Below are positions 32,662 through 44,736 of a DNA stretch of 64,000 bases, in pieces. Within the stretch, counting starts at the first letter, position 1, and each line of letters begins with the position of its first letter. The position numbers and the translations under genes are program-made. The notes beneath the pieces were generated by a model that searched no databases, was not told the origin of the DNA, and was given only the letters and a program-made list of their open reading frames with translations. This DNA is from Rhypophila decipiens (lineage: Eukaryota; Ascomycota; Sordariomycetes; Sordariales; Naviculisporaceae): positions 48,124 through 112,123 of the forward strand of contig MU858175.1 in the NCBI GenBank assembly GCA_033297075.1, given 5' to 3'.

Positions 32662-35600
32662 ATGAGGAGCCGCTCTTCAGGATCCTCAGATGACGGTGAT
32701 TACTCTCCTGTCGAGGCTCCTGGTGTCGATTGCTCCGCCGATTCGCATAGCCCCGAGCTCCTGAGGCAACCTGCGCCAAACCCGAATCCATCCCATTTCA
32801 GCCGGCGTCCTGCCGTCGACGGGCACCCTTCGTCCGCGATAAGCCGACGGTCCACCAGCAGCATCAATTGGAAGTTTTCAGACACGAGTAATGGATCAAT
32901 AGACAAAAACCACTTCTCGGCACACTCGACGACATCTTCCCCGCTCTGTCTCGGCCCTCCCGTGGATGGGCCGCCGACCAGAGAGATGGAAAAGACACAG
33001 GAATACGCGTTTTCCGGGCGCCGTCCACGGTTACGAAGCCCCTGGGCCATTACTTTTCTCACCGTTCTCGTCACAGCAGTCGGCCTTGGCTTCCTTGCGG
33101 CCGTGCTGAATTCTTCGGCGACGCGTCAGCTTGACCCGAAAGGTTGTCGCATGTCTTACATGCGGCCGTCATACGCCAGGCTCGATGACTTCGATACCGA
33201 ACACACGCGCTTTGCGAGCAAATACTCACTCTACTTGTATCGCGAGCAAGGTATTGATAATGATGTCAAGGTCCGAACAACCCCCCAAGGAGAATTCGTC
33301 GCTTCTCTCTGGTTGGTTTTGCTAATCCGTGGTACAGGTCAAGGGTGTTCCGGTTCTCTTTATCCCTGGCAATGCCGGGAGCTACAAACAAGTTCGCCCG
33401 ATCGCAGCAGAAGCTGCTAATTACTTCCACGAAGTTCTTCAACACGACGAGGCTGCTATCAGGGACGGCACCAGGAGTCTGGACTTCTTCACTGTCGATT
33501 TTAACGAGGACATCACGGCCTTCCATGGCCAGACGCTGCTAGACCAGGCCGAGTTTTTGAACGAGGCGATAAGATATATCCTCTCGCTCTATCTCGATCC
33601 TCGAGCTTCCGATAGAGACCCCGATCTTCCAGATCCGACCTCTGTGATCGTTTTGGGCCATTCTATGGGAGGCATCGTGGCGAGGACGATGCTGATTATG
33701 CCAAACTACCAGTCTAACTCGATCAACACAATTATCACCCTGTCTGCGCCGCATGCCCGGCCTCCGGTCTCCTTTGACAGCGAAATTGTCAAGATATACC
33801 AGGACATCAACAACTACTGGAGATACGCCTACTCCCAACAATGGGCAAACAACAATCCCCTCTGGCATGTTACCCTGGTGTCTATCGCGGGCGGGGGTCT
33901 GGATACTGTCGTCCCTTCGGATTACGCGAGTGTAGAGTCGCTGGTACCTGACACTCATGGCTTTACTGTATTCACCACCACTGTCCCGAACGTATGGACG
34001 AGTATGGACCACCAAGCCATTCTTTGGTGCGACCAATTCCGCAAAGTGCTCACCCGCACCATCTTCGATATTGTCGACGTCAATAGAGCCGCCCAGACGA
34101 GGCCCAGAGCTGAACGTATGCGAGTCTTCAAGAAACGGCTCCTGACTGGCATGGAGCCCATTGCAGAAAAAACGGTACCTCTGAAGGAGCTGTCTACTCT
34201 ACTCACTTTGACGGACGATTCCGATGATATCATTGCCCAGGGAAAGCGTCTGGTACTGCGAAAGCTAGGTGCCAGCTCTGCAGCACGTGCGCACCTACTT
34301 CCTATACCTCCACCAGGGTCTCCCGATATGAAGCGGTTCACCCTTTTGACGGACCAGAAGCTGGATAATCCCGGCGAGAATGGAAGGTTGGAGGTCCTGT
34401 TTTGCAGTATCCTGCCAGTCCAACCCGGGCCATCCGGAGCCGGATTTGCCAGTCAGATGGATCTTTCTGGAGAGGCGGCAGGGTCAACAAGATTAGCTTG
34501 CAAAAACGCCGCGCCCGATGGTGTTCTGCTCCCTGCATCTACGCAAGCAACCAGGCACCCATTCTTTGCCGAGCAGGAGAAGGAGATCCGTCCGTTTTCA
34601 TATCTTCAGTACGGCATTGACGAGATCTCTGAGTACCAGTTCGTGGCGGTCGTGGAGAAGCCCAATTCGTCGCCTTCCGGCTTTGTTATTGCCGAGTTCA
34701 GCGACCATTCCCAGTCCCACCGAACGAGACACATCAGCCTTCGCCGTCTGCTGGCTTTTGGAGTGAAGCTTCGGCTCCCTGCTTCGCGGCCCATGGTGTG
34801 CGAGATCAAGGTTCCTTCATTGGAATCCAGCTTATTGGCATATAATCTGGAGGTGCAAAATAAGTGTCAGAGTAAGGCCGAGCTCTTTGCACCGCTTGTC
34901 AGGCAATACCTGACCGAACCATACGAATCGAAATACTTCGTCAACGCAAAGGACGTCACTGTGAGTCTCCACGGAATAGCTCCATACGTGCCTCCTCCTT
35001 TGAAGCGGAGGACGGCAGAAGACGGGCTGAGCTTCCAGTTTTGGACGGACCCAACGTGTGAGGCCGATGTTCAAGTCAAGCTGAGCATAGACTTTATGGG
35101 GAGCTTGGGGAAGCTGTATATGCGCTACCGGACTGTTTTTGCAGCTTTCCCGTTACTTATTGTGACGTTGGTCCTCCAGAAGCAGTTTCGCATCTACGAC
35201 ACCACGGGCGTTTTCGTCTCTTTCCACGAAGGTCTGGACCTATGCTTGCGGCAGTCCATTCCTCTTGTGCTTGGGTTTCTGACAATCTTTTCGCTTTCGA
35301 TGGCGAGTTCTACGCAGACGGGCAATGCAAGTTTTTGGCACTGGAGAAACAGCACAAGCACGGCAATCGACTTCCATCAGAATGACTTACTAATTGGAAC
35401 ACAGGACCCCTTCTTTTGGTTTCTCGTCCCTCTGATTGGAGTTGTTTGCATCGGGGTATGCACCATGATCAATTACATGGCCCTTGCTCTGACGTACACC
35501 TTGAGCCTGGGCGTGAGTGTCTTGAGCTTCCGACCTGGATGGATTCGAAATGACGACAGGCGGAGGACAACTGCACCGGGCTTCCAACCTTCCTCGCCCC

Positions 35601-36175
35601 GCAGGCGCATGGTTATAACCGGCGTCCTTCTATTTCTCGTCGCGACATTCATTCCCTACCAGTTTGCCTACATGGTAGCCTGCTTGGTGCAGCTCGCCAC
35701 GACCGTGAGAGCTCAAAGACTGGCATCCGATCTTCGATCTGCTGCCAACTCCAACTTTTATAATTACGTCCACACCATATTCATCCTCATGCTGTGGATT
35801 CTGCCCATCAACATGCCGATCCTCGTCGTTTGGATACACAACCTGGCTGTACAATGGCTTACACCTTTCTCATCACATCATAATGTCCTCTCCATCATGC
35901 CCTTCATCGTTCTCGTTGAGACGCTGACAACTGGTAAAATGGTCCCCCGCCTGAACGGTCGCTTCAAAAACTTTACGAGCTTCCTGCTTTTCGGCATCTC
36001 CATATATGCCGGCATATACGGGGTGTCATGTGCCTACATGTTGCACCACCTTGTTAACGCGGTTGCGGCCTGGTTGGTAGTGGTGCACTCCAACCCAGGA
36101 TCCTGGTCCCTTTCGGGGCTCAGCAACCTCTATGTAGGAGATGTGGATGATCGCAAGCGAGGCAAGGAGCCTTGA
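32662..36175 (+). CDS. bst1: GPI inositol-deacylase (Bst1/PGAP1)
   Basis: ER enzyme that removes the inositol acyl chain from newly made GPI-anchored proteins, licensing their export. Exons 32662-33270 and 33338-36175 give 1148 residues. The N-terminal 130 residues are Ser/Pro-rich and cytosolic, followed by a membrane anchor (WAITFLTVLVTAVGLGFLAAVL). The lipase domain starts after the intron with GVPVLFIPGNAGSYKQVRP. It carries the nucleophile elbow VLGHSMGGIVAR, TLSAPH, and the GGGLDTVVPSD and TSMDHQAILWC blocks expected to hold catalytic Asp and His. The last 350 residues contain about eight membrane segments. An alternative donor nine bases upstream (33262) would drop VK from a VKVK repeat. 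Assignment is strong. Confidence 0.95.
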
Positions 36176-37759
36176 CAGTCATCGACGCGGACCATCAACA
36201 CCGTTCCAAGTGAAAGCAGTCATCTTGAGCAGAAAACGGCGGGGACCGAACATACGAAAATTCGATACAGCAATTAGACCCATGATACCCTTACGAGAAG
36301 CACGTCCATGTCACGACATGTTGAATACCCGCACGCGGTGTATATAATTCGGCGGAAACAAGATGTCGACAACCGGCTTGCATTGTTGCACGTGAAGCTG
36401 CTGACGGCTTCTCTCTCATCAGTCGCATCGCCGGCTTCTCTATTGTTTGAGGTGCGCGCGCACAGAGTTCTCGTTCGAGCGTGGCCAGAACGAGCTTTAT
36501 ATCCTCCATGTTATTTATTTTCTATCAGCGCGAACTAGCTTACTTGTTGAGTTGCACGAACGGCGTCTCCGGGGCGGGATATTTGATTTTTCTAATCTAC
36601 TTTTTTCATCATGTTCATCCCCCTATTGCCCCATATCCTTCGCACAACAACCACTGCATTTGCATTGGGCCGGGGTTTAGCGCGCAACGCTTTTGTCGAA
36701 TTTTTATACCGAAGGCGGGGAAAGGCGCTCGTCGATATTGCTGTTGTTGTTCAGTGTTAAAGTGGTGTTCTATCATTGTAATCGTTAATTGCATTTTCTT
36801 TTACTTCTTTTCGGGTTGCCGTTATGGGTACTTGCTTAGCCCATGTTGTGTCTTGCCCTCTTTTTATCTTTTTCTCCATGGCCGGTGGCGCATTGTTTCC
36901 ATCAATACCTACCTTTTTACAGCTGCCTCTTTTTCTCTTTCTTTGTTTTTTTCTCTCTAGAACAGATCCTCCATTTTCATCTCCCTCCTTCTCTCTCCTC
37001 TTTCACATCCCGTTTGGTATTTAGTAATGGTAATGAATGGGGCTTGTCTATTCTACAGGATGGACGACGACGGAACGGGGTTGATGGAATGGGATGGGAC
37101 TGATGGAGGGAATTAAGTGGAATATTTACATACACACTCTCACATACAACTACAACTCATACAATCAGACGTTAAACACCTAGGTACTTGGCTACCTAAA
37201 TCGTTACCTTGCTGATAGTCCTTGTCTCTGTGTACAGTATTCCACGGTAAATAGCCAACCTGTAATACAGGTTGATCAAGATACCTGCTCGGGATCAACT
37301 ACGCTACCTCTACGGTAGCACTGGAATACCGAAACCAATGCCTCCAATGTAATCAGGTATTGCCAGCAAGTCTGAAAACCTCGGGCCATAGTGATGGATG
37401 TGCAATCGCAAGTGGAGAAGCGAGAGAAATCAAAAGTCATATTACGTACATATGTGTACAAAGACGTGGTATCCCATCCATAACCTAAAAATGTATCTAT
37501 GTATCCTTTCCAAGAAAAGAGAACCCCACGGGATTCCTTACACGCCGCCGGGCCATCGATTTACACCAAAACACAATCTCAAGGAGAAAAAGAAGGTACA
37601 AGAAGGTCTACACGCCATCCATCCAGCCAGCCAGCTTAAACCAACCAAGGAATCATGATCCCCCAGCCCAAGTTAGGTAAGGTAGGTTTGCTCTCAACCA
37701 CACCACACCACACGCGCGGTATGGTATATATACAAAACTGAGTGCAATGCATCAAGCAA
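36176..37759. other. Convergent intergenic region Bst1 / monopolin
   Basis: About 1.6 kb, pyrimidine-rich at 36580-37020. It should hold the two 3'-UTRs. A short near-perfect palindrome lies at 37256-37274. No exon supported. Confidence 0.5.
37256..37274. repeat. Nine-bp-arm palindrome
   Basis: CAACCTGTA, one base, TACAGGTTG. Perfect arms; location between convergent genes but over 500 bp from the nearer stop codon. Confidence 0.55.
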
Positions 37760-39553
37760 TCAAGCACCAGTAAGCGCCTTAACAACCCGCGCATAAAATT
37801 TATCAACATGCGACCTGGGGAACTCAATCTCGTCGACCAAGAAATTCGGCAAGATCTCCATCATGGCCCTATCCCTGCCCGGGTCCAACTGCGGCATATA
37901 CCGCAACTGTGGCTCTTCCCCTGCCCCCTCGAGATCTTCAACCTCGAGGAGCTTGAAATGCAACGTCCCGTTCTTGCCGGTTTGGATACAATCGTATATC
38001 ACATCCCCCGCCGCAACCCCGTCGTCCTTGTTGCTGCCAATACTACTACTGGTGGTGGTGCGGATGATTAGGCCCGTCAAATCGGCGTAGAGGTCTTCTC
38101 GCTTTTGGCCTTTGAGGGTAGCCTGTCGTACGGCCTCGGAGTTGCTTGTTGTCATCATGTTGTGGTGGCCGTTCATGCGGGAGGAGGCGCCTCCTTTTAC
38201 GGCGCTTCCCGGCACGGCTGCTTTGGCTGCGGCTGCGGCTTCGGCGGTTCGGGCCGCGGTGAGTTTCATGTTGAGCGCTTTGATCTCGGTCTTTGACTCG
38301 GCCAGGGAGGTGGCGAGTTGGGCGTTTTTGGTCTCGAGGGCTTGGGCTTTTTGCTCGCTTGCCTCGAGTTGTTTCTGCAGGCGGGGCAGCTCTTTGGCGG
38401 CTTCCTTTTGGGCGGCTAGCTCTGCTTTGAGGCTTGCTACGAGCTCGTCGGCCACTGTGGAGAAATTAGGTGAGGCGTTAGTGGTGGATCTTTCATTGTA
38501 AACTTGTAAAGTGACTTGGGATGAAATCAACATACCCCTGGACTTTTCATCCGTTTGTTTTCTGAGTTTCTCAAAATTACTCTCGGCTTCTTTGACGGCG
38601 ATTTCGCGAAGGTTATGGTATTTCTGCTCCAGGTTTTCATATTTTTGCGTCATTTCCCCGAGACGACGGCGGAGCGCGGGATCTGAAGATGTCTTGCTGG
38701 GTGATGCTGAACCATAAACGACGGGTCGTGATTTTGATGGACTTGGCGGCGCTGCGGACCCCAAATGATTTCTCCCCCTCAAGAGCTCCGATGATGATTT
38801 CTGGGCACGAAGCAATTCCTCAAGCTGCTCTGCTTCACCCTCCTCCTCCTCCTCCTCCTCGATTACGGTCATATTCTGAGCTTGTTGAGTCTCCGGGATC
38901 TCGGTGGTCTCGTTCATTTCCTCTTCTTCTTCGTCTTCCTCCACAACAGGTTCCGGTTGCTTTTTCGCTGCCCCTTTTTTCCTCCCCCTAGCGGGCGGCG
39001 GCGGTTGAGAATCAGGCACTTCCTCTACGGCAGCAGCTCTCTTAGGCCGACCACGCGATGCCTTTGGCGCAGGCGCAGGTGCATCCTCCATCTCAACATC
39101 CTCAACTATTACTTCCACTTCCTCGGGAGCAGTCGCCGGCGCAGCGGCGCGTTTGCGACCGCGACCCGTCTTGGGCTGTACATTGGTCGACTTCTCGATC
39201 AGGGCCGTCCTGGAATCCTCCTCCAGTTGGTCTTCCGCAGCAGCAGCGATGCGCTCGTTCGCCGCCGCGCGTGTAGATGCCGTCGTATTCTTCTGGCCAG
39301 GTTTCGTGACTTTGTTCGCTGCTGCGGCTTGGCGACCTCGCGCAGCCTTTTTGGCCGGTGGCATCTTTGCGGTTTTGGTTTTGTTGACCTTGTCTGCTCT
39401 GTTGTTGATGTTTTTGTTATGAGCGACGTTTGCGCCGATAGCCTTCGTTGGCTTAGCAGCAGAAAATCGAGTCAGTCCACCGCTAAGACCGTCGTCCGAA
39501 TCCGAGTCCACCAGCTCTAACAATTGAGAGGAGCGGGATTTCGCGTTTGCCAT
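37760..39553 (-). CDS. pcs1: Monopolin subunit Csm1/Pcs1
   Basis: Kinetochore and nucleolar protein that crosslinks microtubule-binding sites. The start is at 39553 (MANAKSRSSQLLELVDSDSD), preferred over an in-frame ATG at 39622 because the ELVDSDSDDG start is typical of the family. The intron is 38535-38455 (GTATGT, CAG), leaving 570 residues. The first 300 residues are basic and acidic low complexity with RGRK/KRAA motifs and a Glu run encoded by CTC repeats (about 38840-38863 on the plus strand). A coiled coil (LGEMTQKYENLEQKYHNLRE to about residue 430) follows. The C-terminal Csm1/Pcs1 globular domain ends LPNFLVDEIEFPRSHVDKFYARVVKAL. The intron is 81 nt, a multiple of three with no stop, so its retention would insert 27 residues. 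Confidence 0.92.
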   Translation of the reverse strand: MANAKSRSSQLLELVDSDSDDGLSGGLTRFSAAKPTKAIGANVAHNKNINNRADKVNKTKTAKMPPAKKAARGRQAAAANKVTKPGQKNTTASTRAAANERIAAAAEDQLEEDSRTALIEKSTNVQPKTGRGRKRAAAPATAPEEVEVIVEDVEMEDAPAPAPKASRGRPKRAAAVEEVPDSQPPPPARGRKKGAAKKQPEPVVEEDEEEEEMNETTEIPETQQAQNMTVIEEEEEEEGEAEQLEELLRAQKSSSELLRGRNHLGSAAPPSPSKSRPVVYGSASPSKTSSDPALRRRLGEMTQKYENLEQKYHNLREIAVKEAESNFEKLRKQTDEKSRGMLISSQVTLQVYNERSTTNASPNFSTVADELVASLKAELAAQKEAAKELPRLQKQLEASEQKAQALETKNAQLATSLAESKTEIKALNMKLTAARTAEAAAAAKAAVPGSAVKGGASSRMNGHHNMMTTSNSEAVRQATLKGQKREDLYADLTGLIIRTTTSSSIGSNKDDGVAAGDVIYDCIQTGKNGTLHFKLLEVEDLEGAGEEPQLRYMPQLDPGRDRAMMEILPNFLVDEIEFPRSHVDKFYARVVKALTGA

Positions 39554-40250
39554 CGGGAACGCGTGTTGGCCGGGATTGTAATGACGCGTGGGTTGCCGAT
39601 GAAATGTGGAGCTAACTGTCAAGACTTCGTAACTGTTGCACTAGCTTAACGCTGTTCCGTATTATATCCAAGGTATTGGAATAAGTCGCGACTTGAGGAG
39701 AGATTTGGTTTAACAGCATGTGCATGCGTTCATCACCAATTAGTCTCATCAGGCGCGACTAAGCTCGTTGATGATGGTGTTGACAGTGAATGCGACAATG
39801 GGGTAACCAGTGGTAACGTAAACAAATGGTTACCAGTACTCGCCTGAAGGAGGGGCAGGTCGTGCATGGATCCACGACTAGCGCCGTAAACTTACACGTG
39901 TTGGCTCGAACGAAACACAGATTACGGAGTACGGAGTAATCATGTGCGGATACTGTATCGATAGAACTCTTGCCCCTGATACAAATCTGTCACCTTATTT
40001 GTATATTCAATGGCGCTGTCGGGTAACTAAAGTATACAAATGATAATACGGATATGCAGGAAAGAAACTCCATAGTATGTGTATCGCTGAAATCCAACGC
40101 TGCCAAGAACAAACCATACCCAGCCTCTCAACCTTTCTTTCTAATTCTCTATGTCCAGAACGCCTGATGAGTATCAGTCCCGCAAATGCAACCATAACTA
40201 TGCCAGTAAGAATCAGAACCCATGGACTTCATTGCTTCGAAATCGACGAA
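39554..40250. other. Intergenic, monopolin promoter and transporter 3' flank
   Basis: About 700 bp. It contains a tandem TACGGAGTACGGAGTAAT (39923-39940). No exon supported. Confidence 0.5.
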
Positions 40251-42132
40251 TCAGTCGTGAGCGGTGCCCTGGTTCGCCTCCTCTCTCAAACGTGCCAAAT
40301 ACTGATGGCGGATTGTGGATAGGGTCACAATCAACCCTAGCCCACAAGCACCAAGCGTGACATAGTACGCGTCTTTGTAGCACTCGAGACCATCCGGGCA
40401 TGACCGGTCACCTTCAGGGGTGACTACAATATGACTGTCGAAAACCTTGCCATAAAACAGATTGAAGATGTTGCCCGAGATGACCGGGCTCATGGTCATG
40501 AAACCCCAGTTCTGGCTAAGGCAATGGATGCCAAATGTCTCAGCGACTATTGATGGAAAGACGCCGAACAAAAATCCATAGCCAAGTCCAGAGAGCCCAG
40601 AGACCAGGCCAAGGAAATGCGGATTGGTGATGTTCAGTGCGCAAACCTGTGCGATGAAGAATATGAAGCTCGCAATGACAAGGCACCACACGCGGCTGGC
40701 TTGGAGAACCTTGACAAGGAAATCGGAACCAACACCTAAACATCATCATATTAGTATACGGGACGGGGACAGGGTCAAGTGTCGGAGTCATTGGTCGTTC
40801 TTACCACTAAGCAATCGACCTGCGAAGCTGCAAACAGACAGAATCGAGACATGAAGCTGTTGGCGGTGGACAAGGAAAGCCTCGTCAACGGAATCGTCAT
40901 AGTACTTCCAAAGAGCTTGTACATCGTGGCCGATGTTGCTTTATGATTGTTAGCCACTCGAATCATGGGCAAACGCACCATCTGGAATCTTACTTGATAG
41001 TCATCAACCCAATGCCGGCCAATATTCCCATAATGAGGAAAAGCTGCCAGAAGTCGATGTTGCGCAGCAAACGCCAGCCACGGATATCTATAAGGTGAGA
41101 CCGAGCCATATCAACACTGTTCTGGACCAAGACATCCCCTGGCAGTGATGAGGATTTGGATACGAGGGAGGATGTTTCATCCGCATCATCAGGCTCGTCA
41201 TCATGGGTAGAAGGAAGAGCAGCCTCGATGTCGGTCCGGTTTGAGGGACTCGCCCCTCGAGAGGATGAAGACTCTGCAATCCGGTCCAGTCCCTCGCTAC
41301 CAGTCTGGGTAGAGGCCTCGGGAGTCGTGTAGGTGGTGGGCGACGACCTACCAGGTTCTGGCTCTGTGAAGCCGCGTCCAGCGCGCTTAGCTTCTTCAGA
41401 CGAGGTTCTGCGCAGCTGTTGTGAGTCGGAGAGCCTAGCCGCCCCATTAGGAACACTCTGATATGCCTGCGAATGAGGCCACACCCGCAAAAAGAAGAAG
41501 CCGATGAATGGTAATCCGAAGGTCCCGACAGCAAGAAGCATAAGGAATGCACTAGTGTTTCCCGGGAACAACAGGTCTCCCATCTGCGAGAAGAAAAAGG
41601 CGCTGAGTCCAAATGCTGCCAGCGGGAAGGCTGTGGCCGTTCCTCTATGATGAGGCCAATTCAGAGCCGATGTCTTGACTGATGCCGCAAATGCCATGCA
41701 GCCTCCGAGGCCGGTGAGATAGGAGAAAAAGCACATCAGCGGGACTGAGCCCAAGGCATTATCGAACGAGGCTTGGAATGGATAGTAGCCCAGCCCTAAA
41801 AGGATGGAACCGACGATCACGGCCGGCCGAGGTCCCCTGTTATCGACGAACAAGCCGATGGGCACGCCCATTGAATACATTCCGAGATTCCCTGCAAGAC
41901 CGATAAAGTTGCTTTGCGTCGCCGTAAGGTGCAGCCTGTCGGCGAATTGGGGGGCCCATGCTGAATAGACATACTGCAGCAGCCAGGTTGGTTAGAATAG
42001 TCATTACAGTTAGGCGAGTGTCTCGTCGCAAAACGAGGCAAAGAGACCAACATTTGTGCCGCATGCCAGCGATATCATGGTAGCAGCCACGCTGGAGACC
42101 ACGCGGGCGCGGTGAAGTTGCCTATCCAACAT
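40251..42132 (-). CDS. Major facilitator superfamily transporter, Mch1-like
   Basis: Predicted 12-helix vacuolar or plasma-membrane transporter of the monocarboxylate-transporter-homologue group; substrate unknown. Exons 42132-42052, 41973-40994, 40938-40805 and 40735-40251 give 559 residues. Exon 1 (MLDRQLHRARVVSSVAATMI..GTN) joins YVYSAWAPQFADRLHLTATQSN. The loop between helices 2 and 3 carries GVPIGLFVDNRGPR. After helix 6 is a long Ser/Glu-rich cytoplasmic loop (about residues 195-310, including EPGRSSPTTYTTPE). Exons 2-3 join as GLMTINNIGHDVQALW, a block typical of Mch1-like proteins. Exons 3-4 join as SFAGRLLSGVGSDFLVKVL. The remaining helices follow, including GLSGLGYGFLFGVFPSIVAETFG. 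All three introns have GT..AG borders. Confidence 0.88.
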
Positions 42133-43219
42133 CGTGTCGGCTTGAACAGGGTCCAACTAAGGAGTTTCTGTTGGCACACCTCCACTAGGCATCACGGCGA
42201 CCGGGAAATGATACAAGTGGCTGTCGCCCGTTGTCGCAATCAATACAAGTTGCGATGCCTCTGAAGAGATACGTTGATGGCTTGCTTATCAGCGATTTAA
42301 GCTTATGGATGGGATGAAGAGTTGCGGACCGTTGGAGAGAGAAAGTTTGCAGAGAAAGACAGTTCTGACCAAAGTTGTTGTGGTTTTGATGCCAGTCCCT
42401 TATCAGTTCCTGGCCTCTAGGACTGCCGCAGGTGTCAGACTGTCTTGCCGTAATGACGCCAAGCCCCTGTGACGGTGCCCCATGATTGACGGTTTCGGTT
42501 GTATCCACTGCGCTTGTCTGATTGGTGTGTCGGGGCACGGCTTGTGGACTCGGCCGATAAAGGAGCGAGGGGTCTCTGGCTGACAGGTACCAGATGATCC
42601 AGATCGTCTCCCGAGGCAGCCTGGCAGCCTCGATCTCATGTCCCGTTAATACCGGTACAATACATACAGCTCAGGCTTGATGAAGAGCAGGCAAAGCAGA
42701 TATCCGTTCTATAAACTGTTCCAATATGAGTCTTGACAATGAATCTTTAATCATATTTGCTGCTCAAGGTCATTGCGAAATTGAACAACTCAGTACGGCA
42801 TGTGATTATCTGGAAAGTGAAACCATTGCCATATGTTTACGTAATACTCCCTCACTTTACGTTATCGCCAAGTCAGTGTATCTTGCATTACAAATTACAG
42901 TACAGTCACGTGATCTCTCCACGATCTGGTCTTGGCAGCCTCTATCAGTGGCGCAGGGACCCCGGTCCATTCAAGGCACGCCAGATCATAGCCGCCTCGA
43001 GGTTGGCCAGGGTGGCTGACGTCGTCAGTCAAGCAACATCACCCAATCCACTTCTACCTTCTGCTGGCTACCAACTTTGAATGAACTGCGCAAACAGCAT
43101 CACGACATCGACGACCGCTTGACGTTTTGTCTACCACTCCGATTCCGACGATACCAAATTGATCAATATCAGACGACACGCTCTTGGTGGTAGTGAGAAT
43201 CGATCAGATCGCCGTCGCG
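42133..43219. other. Divergent intergenic region transporter / Serinc
   Basis: About 1.1 kb containing both promoters. No TATA box or supported exon. Confidence 0.5.
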
Positions 43220-44736
43220 ATGGGCGCATTTCTCTCGCTGCCGCTGCTCGCGGTGCCGAGCTTGGGCACTGTACGACAACCCCCTCCTCCCCTCGTGCGT
43301 TTCTCTGCTAACCTTGTCACGATGCGCTCGCCTTACAGCTCCTGTCGTTTGCTGCTAGCTGTTGCGGAGCTGCCGCCTGTTCCGTCATCTGCAGCGCCTG
43401 CGGAAAGTGTGGAAACAGCGTCGCTACCCGTATCGCTTACGCCCTCATTCTCGTCCTTAACTCGATATTATCATGGATTATGCTCACGAAATGGGCAATC
43501 GAGAAACTGCAACACATCATGCTGGACTACGTAAAGATCAGCTGCGGTGATGGAGATTGCTATGGATGGCTTGCTGTCCACCGCATCAACTTTGCTCTCG
43601 GTCTTTTTCACCTCATCTTTGCGGCCCTGCTCGTGGGCGTCCACTCGTCCAAGAATCCCCGCGCCGCGATACAGAATGGGTATTGGGGCCCAAAGATCAT
43701 TGCATGGCTTGCTTTGATCGTTCTGACCTTTTTCATTCCCGATGAATTCTTCATGTTCTGGGGCAATTACGTTGCTCTCATCTGCGCCATGCTCTTCCTC
43801 TTTCTGGGTCTGATCTTGTTGGTGGATCTGGCGCATAATTGGGCAGAATACTGCCTCGGTCAGATCGAAGACACCGACTCGCGGGTATGGAGGTTTGTGC
43901 TGATCGGCTCTACTCTCGGCATGTACGTGGCATCGTTTGCCATGACCATCGTCCAGTACATCTTCTTCGCCTCGAGTGGGTGCTCGATGAACCAGGCTGC
44001 AATCACTATCAATCTGCTGCTGCTGCTCATTGTCTCGGCTATTTCGGTCCACCCAACAGTGCAAGAGCACAACCACAAGGCCGGCCTTGCCCAAGCTGCC
44101 ATGGTTGCCATCTACTGCACTTACCTGACCATGTCTGCTGTCTCGATGGAGCCTGATGAGACCGAGGATCGACGATGCAACCCACTTGCTGTCGGGCAGG
44201 GTACACGAACGACCATGATCATCTTCGGCGCCATTGCCACCATGTTCACCGTCGCCTACACCACCACAAGGGCAGCAACGCAGAGTCTCGGTCTTGGCGG
44301 AAACGGGAAAGGGCAGATCCAGCTGCCGGACGACGATGAGCATGACCTCGTGACGACTCAGCCGAGTGCCCGGCGCGAGATGCGGGCCGAAGCGCTGCGC
44401 AGGGCTGTTGAGGAGGGCAGCCTTCCGGCCGATGCACTGTTGTCAGACGACGACGACGACAGCGAGTCTGGAGCACGTACCGCACATGACGATGAGCGTT
44501 CCAGCACGCAGTACAACTATGCAATGTTCCACATCATCTTCTTCCTCGCTACAGCGTGGGTGGCCACTCTTTTGACCATGGACTGGGACGAGGAGAGACA
44601 GGGCGACTTTGCTACTGTTGGGCGCACGATGTGGGCGAGCTGGGTGAAGATCGTGAGCTCATGGGTCTGCTACGGCATGTACACATGGACTCTGGTGGCA
44701 CCCATCCTGCTCCCCGATCGCTTCGACTCTTACTGA
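43220..44736 (+). CDS. Serinc/Tms1 family membrane protein
   Basis: Multi-pass protein of the TDE1/Serinc family, linked to serine incorporation into lipids in some reports and to lipid scrambling in others; located in endomembranes. Exons 43220-43270 and 43339-44736 give 482 residues; the frame across the intron reads LGTLLSFAASCCGAAACSVICSACGKCG. About ten hydrophobic helices are visible. Family landmarks are the Cys-rich first loop, LVLNSILSWIML, CYGWLAVHRINFALGLFHLIFA, VHSSKNPRAAIQNGYWGPK, FFIPDEFFMFWG, IYCTYLTMSAVSMEPD and the C-terminal WASWVKIVSSWVCYGMYTWTLVAP. A charged cytosolic loop (about residues 330-400, rich in Asp and Glu) sits before the last helices, as in fungal homologues. 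Confidence 0.94.

Noticed and set aside
38882..39520. 212-residue plus-strand frame
   Set aside because: Antisense to the monopolin low-complexity region; no family features.
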